The notes under the pieces are model-generated. The model did no database searches. It worked only from the letters and a program-made list of their open reading frames with translations, and was not told the DNA's origin. The position numbers were made by a program, and so were the translations under genes. A stretch of DNA of 64,000 nt from Arthrobacter bussei (GTDB taxonomy: Bacteria; Actinomycetota; Actinomycetes; Actinomycetales; Micrococcaceae): NCBI RefSeq assembly GCF_009377195.2, contig NZ_VJXX01000001.1, positions 310,001 through 374,000 on the forward strand, given 5' to 3'. Each line of letters starts with the position of its first letter. Within the stretch, counting starts at the first letter, position 1. Of this stretch, positions 8,515 to 16,885 are shown piece by piece.

Positions 8515-9422
8515 GCGCGCGGGAAGCCGGCGGCGGCGATCATCTCGGGGGTGATGCGCGCCAGGCTGCCGGTCGGGTACTGGGCTGCGACGTGGTCCAC
8601 GTGCTGCACCGACAGCACCTCGGGACCGAGGAAACGCCGGGCCAGGACCTCGAAGCTCGCAGCATCACCCGTCGCGATGAACCGGTGGACGGCGGTGTCC
8701 GTGCTGTCGCGTTCCAGCCCGTGGGACACGAGCGCCCGGTAGACGTCCTTCGCCGTCTCCTCGGCACTGGAGACGAGCGTGACGTCGTCGCCCATGACGT
8801 AGGAGATGACGCCCGTCAGGAGGGGATAGTGGGTGCAGCCGAGCACGAGGGTGTCGATCCCGACATCCTTCAGCGGCGCGAGGTACTCCTCGGCCGTGCG
8901 CAGCAGCGCGGGCCCACCGGTGATGCCCGCCTCGACGAACTCGACGAACGAGGGGCAGGCCACGGAGGTGACCTCGAGGTGTGGAGCGGCGGCGAAGGTG
9001 TCGTCGTAGGCGCGGGAGCCGACGGTGGCCGACGTGCCGATCACGCCGATCCGGCCCGATCTCGTCGATGCGACCGCGCGCCGGACGGCGGGCTGGATGA
9101 CCTCGATGACGGGGATGCCGTACCGCTCGGTGTAGCGTTCCCTGGCGTCGCGCAGCACGGCCGCGGACGCCGAGTTGCAGGCGATGATCAGCAGCTTGAC
9201 CCCGGAGTCCACGAGCTCGTCCATGACGCCGAGGGCGTGGGCGCGGACCCGCGCGATGGGCAGCGGACCGTACGGACCGTTCGCCGTGTCACCGACGTAC
9301 ATGATGGATTCGTGGGGAAGCTGGTCGATGACCGCTCTCGCGACGGTCAGTCCGCCGACGCCGGAGTCGAAGATGCCGATGGGCGCTTCGCTGCGGTCGG
9401 TGTTCGCTCGATCTGGACTCAT
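8511..9422 (-). CDS. murI: Glutamate racemase
   Basis: This 303-residue PLP-independent racemase makes D-glutamate for peptidoglycan. The two catalytic cysteines lie in ACNSAS (Cys82) and GCTHYP (C-terminal half), with the D-S-G-V-G-G-L substrate motif at 19-25. ATG 9422 is preceded by GGAGG with a four-base spacer, so I prefer it to the longer frame starting at 9485. It is the first gene of a unit with the metallo-hydrolase. A TACTCT hexamer nine bases before the ATG could serve as -10, leaving almost no leader. Confidence 0.95.
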   Translation of the reverse strand: MSPDRANTDRSEAPIGIFDSGVGGLTVARAVIDQLPHESIMYVGDTANGPYGPLPIARVRAHALGVMDELVDSGVKLLIIACNSASAAVLRDARERYTERYGIPVIEVIQPAVRRAVASTRSGRIGVIGTSATVGSRAYDDTFAAAPHLEVTSVACPSFVEFVEAGITGGPALLRTAEEYLAPLKDVGIDTLVLGCTHYPLLTGVISYVMGDDVTLVSSAEETAKDVYRALVSHGLERDSTDTAVHRFIATGDAASFEVLARRFLGPEVLSVQHVDHVAAQYPTGSLARITPEMIAAAGFPRA

Positions 9423-9506
9423 GATCCTCCGAGAGTATGGCGTCCCGCCCGTGAACACCACGCGCCGATCCGTGGGGTTTGTCACAGGCGGACCATCGCC
9501 CCTGGC

Positions 9507-10082
9507 TCAGCGATCGAGCCGCGCGGCCTTCAGCATGGCCCGGACGAGGGACTCCTGCAGCCAGGTGACGAAGTTGTACACGAGTGCCAGGTAGGACTCG
9601 ACGTCGTCCACGTCCTTGGAGTCGGCGATGTCGTGGAGGCGCTCGGCGTCCTCCTCCGACTCGATGGAGAGCCGGTCCGCGAGGACCAGGCGCACGTCGT
9701 TCAGTGCCTGCGCCAGAAGCCTCGCCTGATCGTCGTTCAGGGTCATGGGGCTGGACTCGATGAGCAGCGCGCTCCCCCTGAGGGCTCCGATCTTCTGCTC
9801 GCGCAACGAGCGTTCGGTCAGGCGGCGGAAGGCGAGGGCCTCGTCGTCGTCACCCCGGACGGCGTCGGGCAGGAGGCGGCGGACGGCGGAGTCGTCGGGC
9901 GCCGTCGCCTGGGCGTCGGCGCCGGACATGCCCACCAGGGCGGCCAGCGGATCCTCGCTCGGTGCCGTGTCGGGCTCGAGCATGGTCACGACGTCGTCGA
10001 GCAGGGCACCGAGGAGGCGAGCCTCCCCGGGCTCCAGCGCACCCGTGATGCCGCGGCGCGTCGATTTGAAGGGTTTCGCCAT
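9507..10082 (-). CDS. DUF2017 family protein
   Basis: This is a 191-residue cytoplasmic protein of unknown function. It is rich in charged alpha-helical sequence with no transmembrane segments. The start K-x-x-R-R-G and the E-x-x-L-L-x-x-L-L pattern match DUF2017, which in actinobacteria regularly follows clpS. It begins ten bases after the clpS stop, so the two are co-transcribed. A role linked to ClpS/ClpCP proteolysis is suggested only by this conserved position. Confidence 0.8.
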   Translation of the reverse strand: MAKPFKSTRRGITGALEPGEARLLGALLDDVVTMLEPDTAPSEDPLAALVGMSGADAQATAPDDSAVRRLLPDAVRGDDDEALAFRRLTERSLREQKIGALRGSALLIESSPMTLNDDQARLLAQALNDVRLVLADRLSIESEEDAERLHDIADSKDVDDVESYLALVYNFVTWLQESLVRAMLKAARLDR

Positions 10083-10091
10083 GGGGTGGGC

Positions 10092-10400
10092 CTACTCGCT
10101 TCCGGCTTTTTCGAAGGTGGCCCAGAGGCCGTAGGAGTGGAGGGCCACGGTGTCCTGCTCCACCTTCTCCCGGGTACCGGACACGACGGCGGAGCGCCCC
10201 TCCTCGTGCACCTCGAGCATGAGCGTGCGGGCCTTGGCCTCCGAGTAGCCGAAGTAGGACTGGAACACGTAGCTCACATAGCTCATCAGGTTCACGGGAT
10301 CATTCCAGACCACGACGACCCAGGGCTGGTCCAGATCGGTCTTCTCGTCCGTCCGAACCTTCTCCTCGGTATCGGTACCGGTGGCAAAGCCTACTGTCAT
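10092..10400 (-). CDS. clpS: ATP-dependent Clp protease adaptor ClpS
   Basis: This adaptor of about 102 residues delivers N-degron substrates to the ClpC/ClpA unfoldase. The ligand-pocket motif V-W-N-D-P-V-N-L-M-S-Y-V is intact, followed by the A-x-x-L-M-L-E-V-H-x-x-G signature. The frame stays open to 10451, and an ATG at 10409 is also possible. I choose ATG 10400 because TAGAAT ends exactly seven bases upstream, which would make the transcript leaderless. It is divergent from pncB, about 80 bp away. Confidence 0.92.
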   Translation of the reverse strand: MTVGFATGTDTEEKVRTDEKTDLDQPWVVVVWNDPVNLMSYVSYVFQSYFGYSEAKARTLMLEVHEEGRSAVVSGTREKVEQDTVALHSYGLWATFEKAGSE

Positions 10401-10413
10401 AGCGTTCATTCTA
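10401..10413 (-). promoter_or_regulatory. -10 hexamer for leaderless clpS
   Basis: TAGAAT (10413-10408), seven bases, ATG 10400. It faces the pncB promoter hexamer at 10466 on the other strand, so both promoters share a short divergent region. Confidence 0.6.
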
Positions 10414-10465
10414 GGTCGCGGCACCGACGCCCGGTGGCCGGGTACTCCCACAGCGGACGCACGGC

Positions 10466-10478
10466 TATCGTTCTGAGG
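10466..10478 (+). promoter_or_regulatory. -10 hexamer for leaderless pncB
   Basis: TATCGT at 10466-10471, seven bases, then GTG 10479. Confidence 0.5.
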
Positions 10479-11849
10479 GTGACTGACGCCCTAACCACCG
10501 ATCCGCCCGCCGCCCCGCCGGCACACGCCCTGGTGAATGCGCCGAACAGCGCCCTGTTCACCGACCAGTACGAACTCACCATGCTGCAGGCCTCCCTGCA
10601 CTCCGGAGCCGCACACCGCCGGTCCGTCTTCGAGGCCTTCGCGCGGCGTCTCCCGGCGGGACGCCGCTACGGCGTGGTCGCCGGTACCGGGCGGCTCCTG
10701 GAGGCGCTGTCCACGTTCCGGTTCGACGACGCCCAGCTGGCCTTCCTCTCGGACCGCGGGATCGTCGACGACACCACGCTCGCGTGGCTGGCGGACTTCC
10801 GCTTCACGGGCTCCATCTCGGGCTACGCGGAGGGAGAGGCCTTCTTCCCCAACTCCCCCATCCTCACGGTGGAGTCGACGTTCGCCGAGGCCTGCATCCT
10901 CGAGACGCTCGTCCTGTCCATCCTCAACCACGACAGCGCCATCGCCTCGGCCGCCTCCCGCATGACGGGTGCGTCAGCCGGACGTCCGTGCATCGAGATG
11001 GGCTCTCGGCGCACGCACGAGGAGTCCGCGGTAGCCGCGGCCCGGGCAGCCATCATCGGCGGATTCGCCAGCACGTCCAACCTCGAGGCCGGACGGCGCT
11101 ACGGCCTCCCGACAGTCGGTACCGCCGCCCACTCCTTCACGCTGCTGCACGATTCGGAGCGCGCGGCGTTCGAGGCGCAGGTCGCCTCGCTCGGCAGGAG
11201 CACCTCGCTGCTGGTGGACACGTACGACGTCGAGCAGGGTGTGCGCACCGCCGTCGAGGTGGCCGGACCGGAGCTCGGAGCCGTCCGGCTCGACTCCGGT
11301 GACCTCGTGGCCCAGGCACGCTGGGTCCGCCAGCTGCTCGACGACCTCGGTAACCATTCGACCCGGATCGTCGTAACCTCGGATCTCGACGAGTTCGCCA
11401 TCGGCCTCCTCGCCTCCGCGCCCGTGGACTCCTACGGTGTCGGGACGTCGCTCGTCACGGGCTCCGGCGCTCCGACCGCGGGCATGGTCTACAAGCTGGT
11501 CAGCCGCCAGGACGACGACGGCAGGTTCGTCCCGGTGGCGAAAGCCGCCAAGAACAAGGTCTCCGTGGGCGGGATCAAGCACGCGCTCCGCCGCCTCGAC
11601 GAGCACGGCACCGCGCAGGTCGAGGTGGTCGGCATCGGCCTGACACCGGCCGACGACGGCAACGACCGCCCGCTCATCCAGCAGTTCGTCAGGGACGGCG
11701 TCGTCCTCCCCGGCTGGACCGGCCCGGAGGCGGTCACGCGCGCAGCCGATCGCCATGCGCACTCGATCGCCGAGCTGCCCGGAGCAGTGCTGCGCCTGCA
11801 GCGCGGCGAACCCGTCATCCCCACCGAGTACGAGGAGGCATCAGCATGA
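10479..11849 (+). CDS. pncB: Nicotinate phosphoribosyltransferase
   Basis: This 456-residue enzyme of NAD salvage converts nicotinate and PRPP, with ATP, to nicotinate mononucleotide. Characteristic segments are T-D-x-Y-E-L-T-M-L near residue 30, the FFPNSP-E substrate loop, GSRRTHE with the following GGFASTSN, and V-R-L-D-S-G-D-L. A much longer open frame extends upstream, but GTG 10479 gives family length and has a TATCGT hexamer seven bases before it. It overlaps pncA by four bases (ATGA), so the two salvage steps are made together. Confidence 0.95.
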   Translation: MTDALTTDPPAAPPAHALVNAPNSALFTDQYELTMLQASLHSGAAHRRSVFEAFARRLPAGRRYGVVAGTGRLLEALSTFRFDDAQLAFLSDRGIVDDTTLAWLADFRFTGSISGYAEGEAFFPNSPILTVESTFAEACILETLVLSILNHDSAIASAASRMTGASAGRPCIEMGSRRTHEESAVAAARAAIIGGFASTSNLEAGRRYGLPTVGTAAHSFTLLHDSERAAFEAQVASLGRSTSLLVDTYDVEQGVRTAVEVAGPELGAVRLDSGDLVAQARWVRQLLDDLGNHSTRIVVTSDLDEFAIGLLASAPVDSYGVGTSLVTGSGAPTAGMVYKLVSRQDDDGRFVPVAKAAKNKVSVGGIKHALRRLDEHGTAQVEVVGIGLTPADDGNDRPLIQQFVRDGVVLPGWTGPEAVTRAADRHAHSIAELPGAVLRLQRGEPVIPTEYEEASA

Positions 11850-12469
11850 CACGCGCACTGATCATCGTGGACGTGCAGAACGACTTCTGCGAGGGCGGCA
11901 CGCTCGCCGTGCAGGGCGGCGCCCAGGTGGCGGCCGACATCAGCGACCACATCGACGAGCAGGCCGGCTCCTACGACTACATCGTGGCGACGCAGGACTG
12001 GCACATCGATCCCGGCGCGCACTTCTCGGAGGCCCCGGACTTCGTCGACTCCTGGCCGGTCCACTGCGTCGCGGACACCAAGGGCTCCGACTTCCATCGC
12101 GACCTCGACACTGAGAGCATCGACGCCGTGTTCCGAAAGGGCCAGTTTGAGGCGGCCTACTCGGGCTTCGAGGGCGTCAAGGCCCCCGACGACGAAGTGC
12201 CGACCGGCGAGCAGAAGCTGGGCGGCGGGGCCGCCGAGAGCGACGACGACCCGATGACGCTGGACGACTGGCTGCGTGACCACGAGGTCGACGAGGTCGC
12301 CGTCGCAGGACTCGCGACCGACTACTGCGTGCGGGCGACGGCTCTCGACGCGCTCCAGGCCGGTTACGCCGTCACCCTGCTGACCGGGCTCACGAAGGGC
12401 GTGCATGCCGAGCGGACCGACGACGTCCTCGACGAACTGGAATCAGCCGGTGTCGAACTGGCGCGCTGA
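11846..12469 (+). CDS. pncA: Nicotinamidase (isochorismatase-like hydrolase)
   Basis: This 207-residue enzyme deamidates nicotinamide to nicotinate, the substrate of the preceding PncB. The catalytic triad is visible: Asp9 (IVDVQNDF), Lys98 (FRKGQ) and Cys161 (ATDYCV). The metal ligands D51, H53 and H59 (TQDWH, GAHF) are also present. A hydrophilic insert at about 113-137 is extra compared with short homologues. Its ATG overlaps the pncB stop. A strong terminator follows 14 bases after the stop. Confidence 0.95.
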   Translation: MTRALIIVDVQNDFCEGGTLAVQGGAQVAADISDHIDEQAGSYDYIVATQDWHIDPGAHFSEAPDFVDSWPVHCVADTKGSDFHRDLDTESIDAVFRKGQFEAAYSGFEGVKAPDDEVPTGEQKLGGGAAESDDDPMTLDDWLRDHEVDEVAVAGLATDYCVRATALDALQAGYAVTLLTGLTKGVHAERTDDVLDELESAGVELAR

Positions 12470-12483
12470 CTACTGAGAACGCA

Positions 12484-12521
12484 GGAAGGCCGGGCTGCGG
12501 CAGCCCGGCCTTCCGTCGTTT
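12484..12521 (+). terminator. Rho-independent terminator of pncB-pncA
   Basis: A perfect 14-bp inverted repeat (12484-12497 with 12501-12514) has a three-base CGG loop and is followed by GTCGTTT. Confidence 0.9.
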
Positions 12522-12525
12522 CGCG

Positions 12526-12636
12526 GGCCTGCCTGGGCGGCCGGCCTCTTTCCCCTGATAGCGCTGCTTGTGCGACCCACCTCCCACCGGCGGCTGCCCT
12601 GCCCCCGCGGCCGGCCTGCCTGGGCGGCCGGCCTCT
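12526..12636. repeat. 24-bp direct repeat, two copies
   Basis: The same 24 bases occur at 12526-12549 and 12613-12636, each followed closely by GCGCTGC. Each contains GGCCGGCC, which can pair with a second copy of itself. It lies between convergent pncA and the helicase gene and could help end the minus-strand transcript; there is no U-tract on that side. Confidence 0.6.
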
Positions 12637-12683
12637 CTTCGGTGAAGGCGCTGCCTCAGCCGGCGAGCCGTCTCCTGACGGCC

Positions 12684-14462
12684 CTACTTCTTGCCGATGA
12701 ACCAGTCCTGCAGTTTCTGCAGGCGCCGCTGCAGCTGGTCCTCATTCGCCTGGGCGACGGCGGGTCCGCCGCACTGCCGTCGCAGCTCCGTGTGGACCTG
12801 GCCGTGGGGCATACCCGTGCGGGCAGCCCAAGCCGAGACGTTCTTCGCCAGCTGACCCCGTAGTTCGGTGAGCTGCCGGTGGTCGACGACGAGCGGTTCC
12901 GCAGCCGCCGCAGCAGGCCCTCTGGCCTTCCGGCGCGACTGCTGCTCGTGCTGGCGCTGGCGCAGCAACTGCCCCACCTGGTCGGCGTCGAGGAGCCCCG
13001 GGATGCCCAGGAAGTCCTGTTCGTCCTCGCTCCCCATCTCGCCGCCCGTGCCGAACTCTCCGCCGTCGAACAGGACGCGGTCGAAGGAGGCCTGCGACTC
13101 CAACGCCTCGAACTTCTGCTTCATCAGCGAGTCGGAGGCCTTGTCCTCGCGGTTCGCCGCCTCCATGAGGCCGTCCTCGAGGCCGAAGCCCTCGTCGTCC
13201 TTCTCCGGACGGTCGAGCGCGTGGTCACGCTCCAGTTCGAGCTGGTTGGCGAGGGCCATCAGGTTGGGCACCGACGGAAGGAAGATCGACGCGGTCTCGC
13301 CCCGCCGTCGGGCACGGACGTAGCGCCCCACCGCCTGCGCGAAGAACAGCGGCGTCGCGGTGGACGTGGCGTAGACGCCGACGGCGAGCCGGGGGACGTC
13401 CACGCCCTCGGACACCATGCGGACGGCGACCATCCACCGCTTGTCGCCCTCGGAGAACTCCTCGATCTTCGACGACGCCTTCGCGTCGTCGGACAGGATG
13501 ACCGTCGGGGATTCGCCGGTGATGCGCTTGAGCTGCCCCGCGTACGCGCGGGCGTCGTCGTGGTCCGTCGCGATGACCAGCCCGCCGGCGTCGTGCACCG
13601 TGCGCCGCACCTCGGTGAGCCGTTTGTCCGCGGCGGCGAGGACCGCGGGGATCCACTCGCCGGCCGGGTTGAGTGCCGTCCGCCACGCCTGCGCCGTAAT
13701 GTCCTTCGTGACCGCGGCCTCCCCCAGGGAGGCCGCCATCTCCTCGCCGGCGCTGGTGCGCCAGCGCATCTGGCCCGAGTACGCCATGAACATGACCGGG
13801 CGCACCACGTGGTCCCTCAGCGCCTGGCCGTACCCATAGGTGTAGTCGGCCTTCGAGCGGCGGATGCCGTCGCGGTCCTCGACGTACTCGACGAACGGGA
13901 TGGCTGCCGTGTCGGATCGGAAGGGCGTCCCGGTGAGGGCGAGCCGGCGCGCTGCCGGTTCGAAGGCCTCCCGGATGCCGTCGCCCCACGAGAGGGCGTC
14001 GCCGCCGTGGTGGATCTCGTCGAGGATGACGAGCGTGCGGGCGGCCTCGGTCTTGGCGCGGTGGAGCATCGGTTTGCTCGCCACCTGCGCGTAGGTCACG
14101 GCGACGCCGATGAAGGCTCCGCCGTGGCGGCCGTCGGCGTTCTTGAAGTTCGGGTCGATCGCGAGACCCACGCGTGCGGCGGCGTCGGCCCACTGGCGCT
14201 TGAGGTGGTCGGTCGGGGCGACGACGGTGATCCGGTTGACGATCCCGCGGTCCACGAGTTCGGTGGCCACGCGGAGAGCGAAGGTCGTCTTGCCCGCGCC
14301 GGGAGTCGCCACGGCGAGGAAATCGCTCGGCGAATCGGTGAAGTACTTCTCCAGCGCTTCGCTCTGCCACTGGCGCAGCTTGGGGGCCGTACCCCAGGCC
14401 GCACGTTCCGGGTAGGCGGGGGGCAGGGCTGCGCCGGCACCGAACAGGGTGTCATTACTCAC
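12684..14462 (-). CDS. DEAD/DEAH-box superfamily 2 helicase
   Basis: This 592-residue ATP-dependent nucleic-acid helicase or translocase has the SF2 motifs in order: LRQWQ (about 29-33), Walker A ATPGAGKTT (52-60), D-E-I-H-H (motif II), LTGTPFR (motif III), a D-V-P-R-L-A-V segment, and Q-A-V-G-R-Y-V-R-A-R (motif VI). The C-terminal third is charged, with an acidic patch (SEDEQDF) and a basic end, and no recognised nuclease. GTG 14462 overlaps the MFS stop by four bases (GTGA), indicating coupling. Exact role unknown; restriction-type or UvrB-like activity is not supported by any partner gene. Confidence 0.85.
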   Translation of the reverse strand: MSNDTLFGAGAALPPAYPERAAWGTAPKLRQWQSEALEKYFTDSPSDFLAVATPGAGKTTFALRVATELVDRGIVNRITVVAPTDHLKRQWADAAARVGLAIDPNFKNADGRHGGAFIGVAVTYAQVASKPMLHRAKTEAARTLVILDEIHHGGDALSWGDGIREAFEPAARRLALTGTPFRSDTAAIPFVEYVEDRDGIRRSKADYTYGYGQALRDHVVRPVMFMAYSGQMRWRTSAGEEMAASLGEAAVTKDITAQAWRTALNPAGEWIPAVLAAADKRLTEVRRTVHDAGGLVIATDHDDARAYAGQLKRITGESPTVILSDDAKASSKIEEFSEGDKRWMVAVRMVSEGVDVPRLAVGVYATSTATPLFFAQAVGRYVRARRRGETASIFLPSVPNLMALANQLELERDHALDRPEKDDEGFGLEDGLMEAANREDKASDSLMKQKFEALESQASFDRVLFDGGEFGTGGEMGSEDEQDFLGIPGLLDADQVGQLLRQRQHEQQSRRKARGPAAAAAEPLVVDHRQLTELRGQLAKNVSAWAARTGMPHGQVHTELRRQCGGPAVAQANEDQLQRRLQKLQDWFIGKK

Positions 14463-15928
14463 GCCGGGACAGTACCTTCCATTGACTTGCTGGGGGTCGA
14501 GGTGGGGGCGGCATCCGATGCCCTGGCCCCTCTCAGACCCGAAACTATACCTGCTGCCGTGGACACCCACAGAGCCAGCCAGATCGCAACGAACGTGGGC
14601 ACGTGTCCCGGATTCCCGTCGTCGTGCAGGAGGGCGAACAGTGCCCCTGCACCCGCCGTGCCGATCACTCCCCCGAGCTGGTCGGAGATCTGGAGGGCAG
14701 CGGAGTTCCGGCCCTGCTCGGTGGTCGGCGAGAGTTTCAGGACCAGGACGGAGGTGCTGGAGAGCGTCATGCCCATCGCGAATCCGGAGAGACCCCAGAC
14801 GACGGCGAGCACCCAGAGCGGCGCTTCGACGGCCGTCGCGAGTGCGAAGCCGCCCAGGCTCAGCGACAGGATCGAGGAGCCCGCGACGAGGAGCCAGCCG
14901 CGCTCGAAGGTCACGCGGGCCTGGACGAAGGAGCCCGCACTCCACCCGAGCGCCCCGGCACTCAGCGTCAGACCCGCGGTGCCGGCACTGATGTCCCGCG
15001 AGCTCACCAGCATCAGCGGGATGAACGCCTCGGTGCCGAAGAACGCCACGTTCACGAGCCCGCGCGTGGCGATGACACTCGGCAGGCCGCGTGCGAGGAC
15101 GAGGGTGCCCGGCGGCAGGAGCGCAGGGAGGACCAGGAGAACGACGACGATGCCCGCCAGAGCGAGCGACGCCAGTCCGGCGACCAGCCCGGCGCCGGGA
15201 GCTTCCGTGTCGGCAAGACGGACCACGGCCCACTGCGCGGCGAAGACCCCGCCGGCGAGCGCCAGGCCGCGCAGGGTTTGCGCCCTCGCGGAACCGGCCT
15301 CGGGCGCCCCGATGGGTCCGAGCTGCCTCGTCTTCGGCCAGACGATGACCACTGCGGCGAGGACCACGGGAGCCACCCCGAGGAACACCCAGCGCCAGCC
15401 GAACTTCTCGGTCACGAAACCGGAGACCACGGGTCCGATCAGCGCCGGAAGTACCCAGGCCGCGGCCAGCCAGCCGAACACCACGGGTTGTGCCTGCTGC
15501 GGGAAGGACCTGCCGATCACCACGTAGACGGCGACGATCATGAACCCGCCGCCGAGGCCGGAGATCGCGCGGCCCACCGTCACGAGCCAGAACACGGGGG
15601 CGGCTCCCGCTGCCAGGAGTCCGAGGATCATGAGGGCCATGCCCACGGCCAACGCCGGACGCGGTCCCCTGCGGTCACACCAGGAGCCCGCGACCACGGT
15701 GCCGAGCAGGGATGCCGTGAGGTACATCGAGAAGGCCAGGCCGTAGCTCGACTCCCCGGAGAGCTCGCGCGCTACCGACGGCATGGCGGTGACCACCGCC
15801 ATCGCCTCGAAGGCGGCGCAGGTGATGATCGCGAGGATGCCGATGGTGAGCGGGCGCAGCTCGGGGGACATCGCTCCTGGTTGCTTGCCCTTGCCGTCGC
15901 CCGGGGTCTTGCCGCTGGCCTTGCTCAT
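14459..15928 (-). CDS. MFS transporter, drug:H+ antiporter type (DHA2-like)
   Basis: This 489-residue membrane transporter has 12 to 14 hydrophobic segments. The motif-A-like G-S-W-C-D-R-R-G-P-R after the second segment and the GRAISGLGGGFM stretch (antiporter-type motif C region) place it with multidrug or small-molecule exporters. A hydrophilic N-terminal tail of about 20 residues precedes the first segment. It is followed directly by the overlapping helicase gene, an unusual partner. Substrate is not predictable. Confidence 0.88.
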   Translation of the reverse strand: MSKASGKTPGDGKGKQPGAMSPELRPLTIGILAIITCAAFEAMAVVTAMPSVARELSGESSYGLAFSMYLTASLLGTVVAGSWCDRRGPRPALAVGMALMILGLLAAGAAPVFWLVTVGRAISGLGGGFMIVAVYVVIGRSFPQQAQPVVFGWLAAAWVLPALIGPVVSGFVTEKFGWRWVFLGVAPVVLAAVVIVWPKTRQLGPIGAPEAGSARAQTLRGLALAGGVFAAQWAVVRLADTEAPGAGLVAGLASLALAGIVVVLLVLPALLPPGTLVLARGLPSVIATRGLVNVAFFGTEAFIPLMLVSSRDISAGTAGLTLSAGALGWSAGSFVQARVTFERGWLLVAGSSILSLSLGGFALATAVEAPLWVLAVVWGLSGFAMGMTLSSTSVLVLKLSPTTEQGRNSAALQISDQLGGVIGTAGAGALFALLHDDGNPGHVPTFVAIWLALWVSTAAGIVSGLRGARASDAAPTSTPSKSMEGTVPA

Positions 15929-16308
15929 GGCACCTGTTCTGCTGATTGTGGATTTGTGCTGTCTCCCTGCTGGGCGCAGATCCTCACCGGATGCAGCCCG
16001 GTCCAGGTTCGGAAGACCCTGCGACAGGTCATTCCCGGCATCACGGATCGTGGCGGTGCGCCGTCCTCAATAGAGCCGTGGAGGTACGGATCGGCCCTGA
16101 ACCCCGGCGGGTGAACTGTCGTCGATCTGCGGTCCGAGGCGACGTGTCGTTCTGCCACGACGGTCACCGGCGCGTGGTCGACCGTCACCCGCTGACTCAC
16201 CGGACCATGTCCGATGGTTCGCCAGGGAGTCTGCCCTGCTGCACGAGCTGACCACAGCGCACCGACTCGGCGACCGGGAGCTATCGCACACGGTCGCGAG
16301 CGCCGGCC
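15929..16308. other. 380-bp intergenic region, nothing recognised
   Basis: This gap separates DUF3039 (end 16309) from the MFS gene (start 15928), both on the minus strand. I find no complete gene, tRNA or strong terminator. Part of the MFS leader (about 15970-16030) can fold, and I compared it with the thiamine riboswitch, but the core CUGAGA element is missing. A 92-codon minus-strand open frame (15925-16200) has no family resemblance. Confidence 0.5.
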
Positions 16309-16611
16309 CTACTTCTTGGGCTTGTCGTCCCCACCGGGTCGGAGCCCGTTGTAGATCTCCTTGCACTCGGGGCAGACCGGAAACTTCTCGGGATCGCGAC
16401 CGGGCGTCCACACCTTCCCGCACAGAGCGATCACGGGCTCGCCGGTGAAGGCGGATTCCATGATCTTCTCCTTGCGGACATAGTGGGCGAACCGCTCGGC
16501 ATCTCCGGGTTCGACTTCCTGCTGAAGTTCCTCGCGTTCGAGCGTGGCGGTCGAACCGCCCACACCCGCGTCGGAGGGATCATTTGCGAAGGGGTCGGGA
16601 GGCATCGTCAT
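16309..16611 (-). CDS. DUF3039 family small zinc-site protein
   Basis: This 100-residue cytoplasmic protein of unknown function matches DUF3039, a short conserved actinobacterial family. The core F-A-H-Y-V-R-K-E-K-I (41-50) is followed by ALCGKVW (Cys64) and F-P-V-C-P-E-C-K (Cys80, Cys83). With His43 these could form one zinc site; metal binding is inference. The C-terminus is Lys-rich. ATG 16611 has TAGACT ending six bases upstream. Confidence 0.85.
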   Translation of the reverse strand: MTMPPDPFANDPSDAGVGGSTATLEREELQQEVEPGDAERFAHYVRKEKIMESAFTGEPVIALCGKVWTPGRDPEKFPVCPECKEIYNGLRPGGDDKPKK

Positions 16612-16623
16612 GGCCCCAGTCTA
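16612..16623 (-). promoter_or_regulatory. -10 hexamer for leaderless DUF3039 gene
   Basis: TAGACT (16623-16618), six bases, ATG 16611. Confidence 0.6.
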
Positions 16624-16885
16624 TCGCTCGGTCTCTCAGCGGTCAGGTGGACGAACGCGGGTCCGAGCGCCGTTCGGCGGTGCCGGGCGGCTCCGATCGA
16701 CTCCGGGCGGCGCACCTCTTCAGGCGTCCGCTGTCCCACCCTTCCGGCGGCGTCGCATTGAGCGACCGCTCCTGAACGAAGGTAGCGAACAACGAGTGGG
16801 ACCCCTGAATGAGCACGGTCTCAATGGCAGGAATGCCGATGGGAGGAAGGGGCAGGAATGTCCGTGGGAGGAGAGAAAATGAGAC

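Noticed and set aside
14462-14475. TACTGT as a leaderless promoter for the helicase
   Set aside because: It lies within the last codons of the MFS gene, and the GTGA overlap already explains expression by coupling.
15965-16030. Possible thiamine (TPP) riboswitch before the MFS gene
   Set aside because: GAACCTGG and a following GGAT look similar, but the conserved CUGAGA core and the closing GGGUGC are missing, and the gene is not thiamine-related by motif.
15925-16200. 91-residue minus-strand frame between MFS and DUF3039
   Set aside because: It overlaps the MFS start, has no ribosome-binding site of note and no recognisable family.
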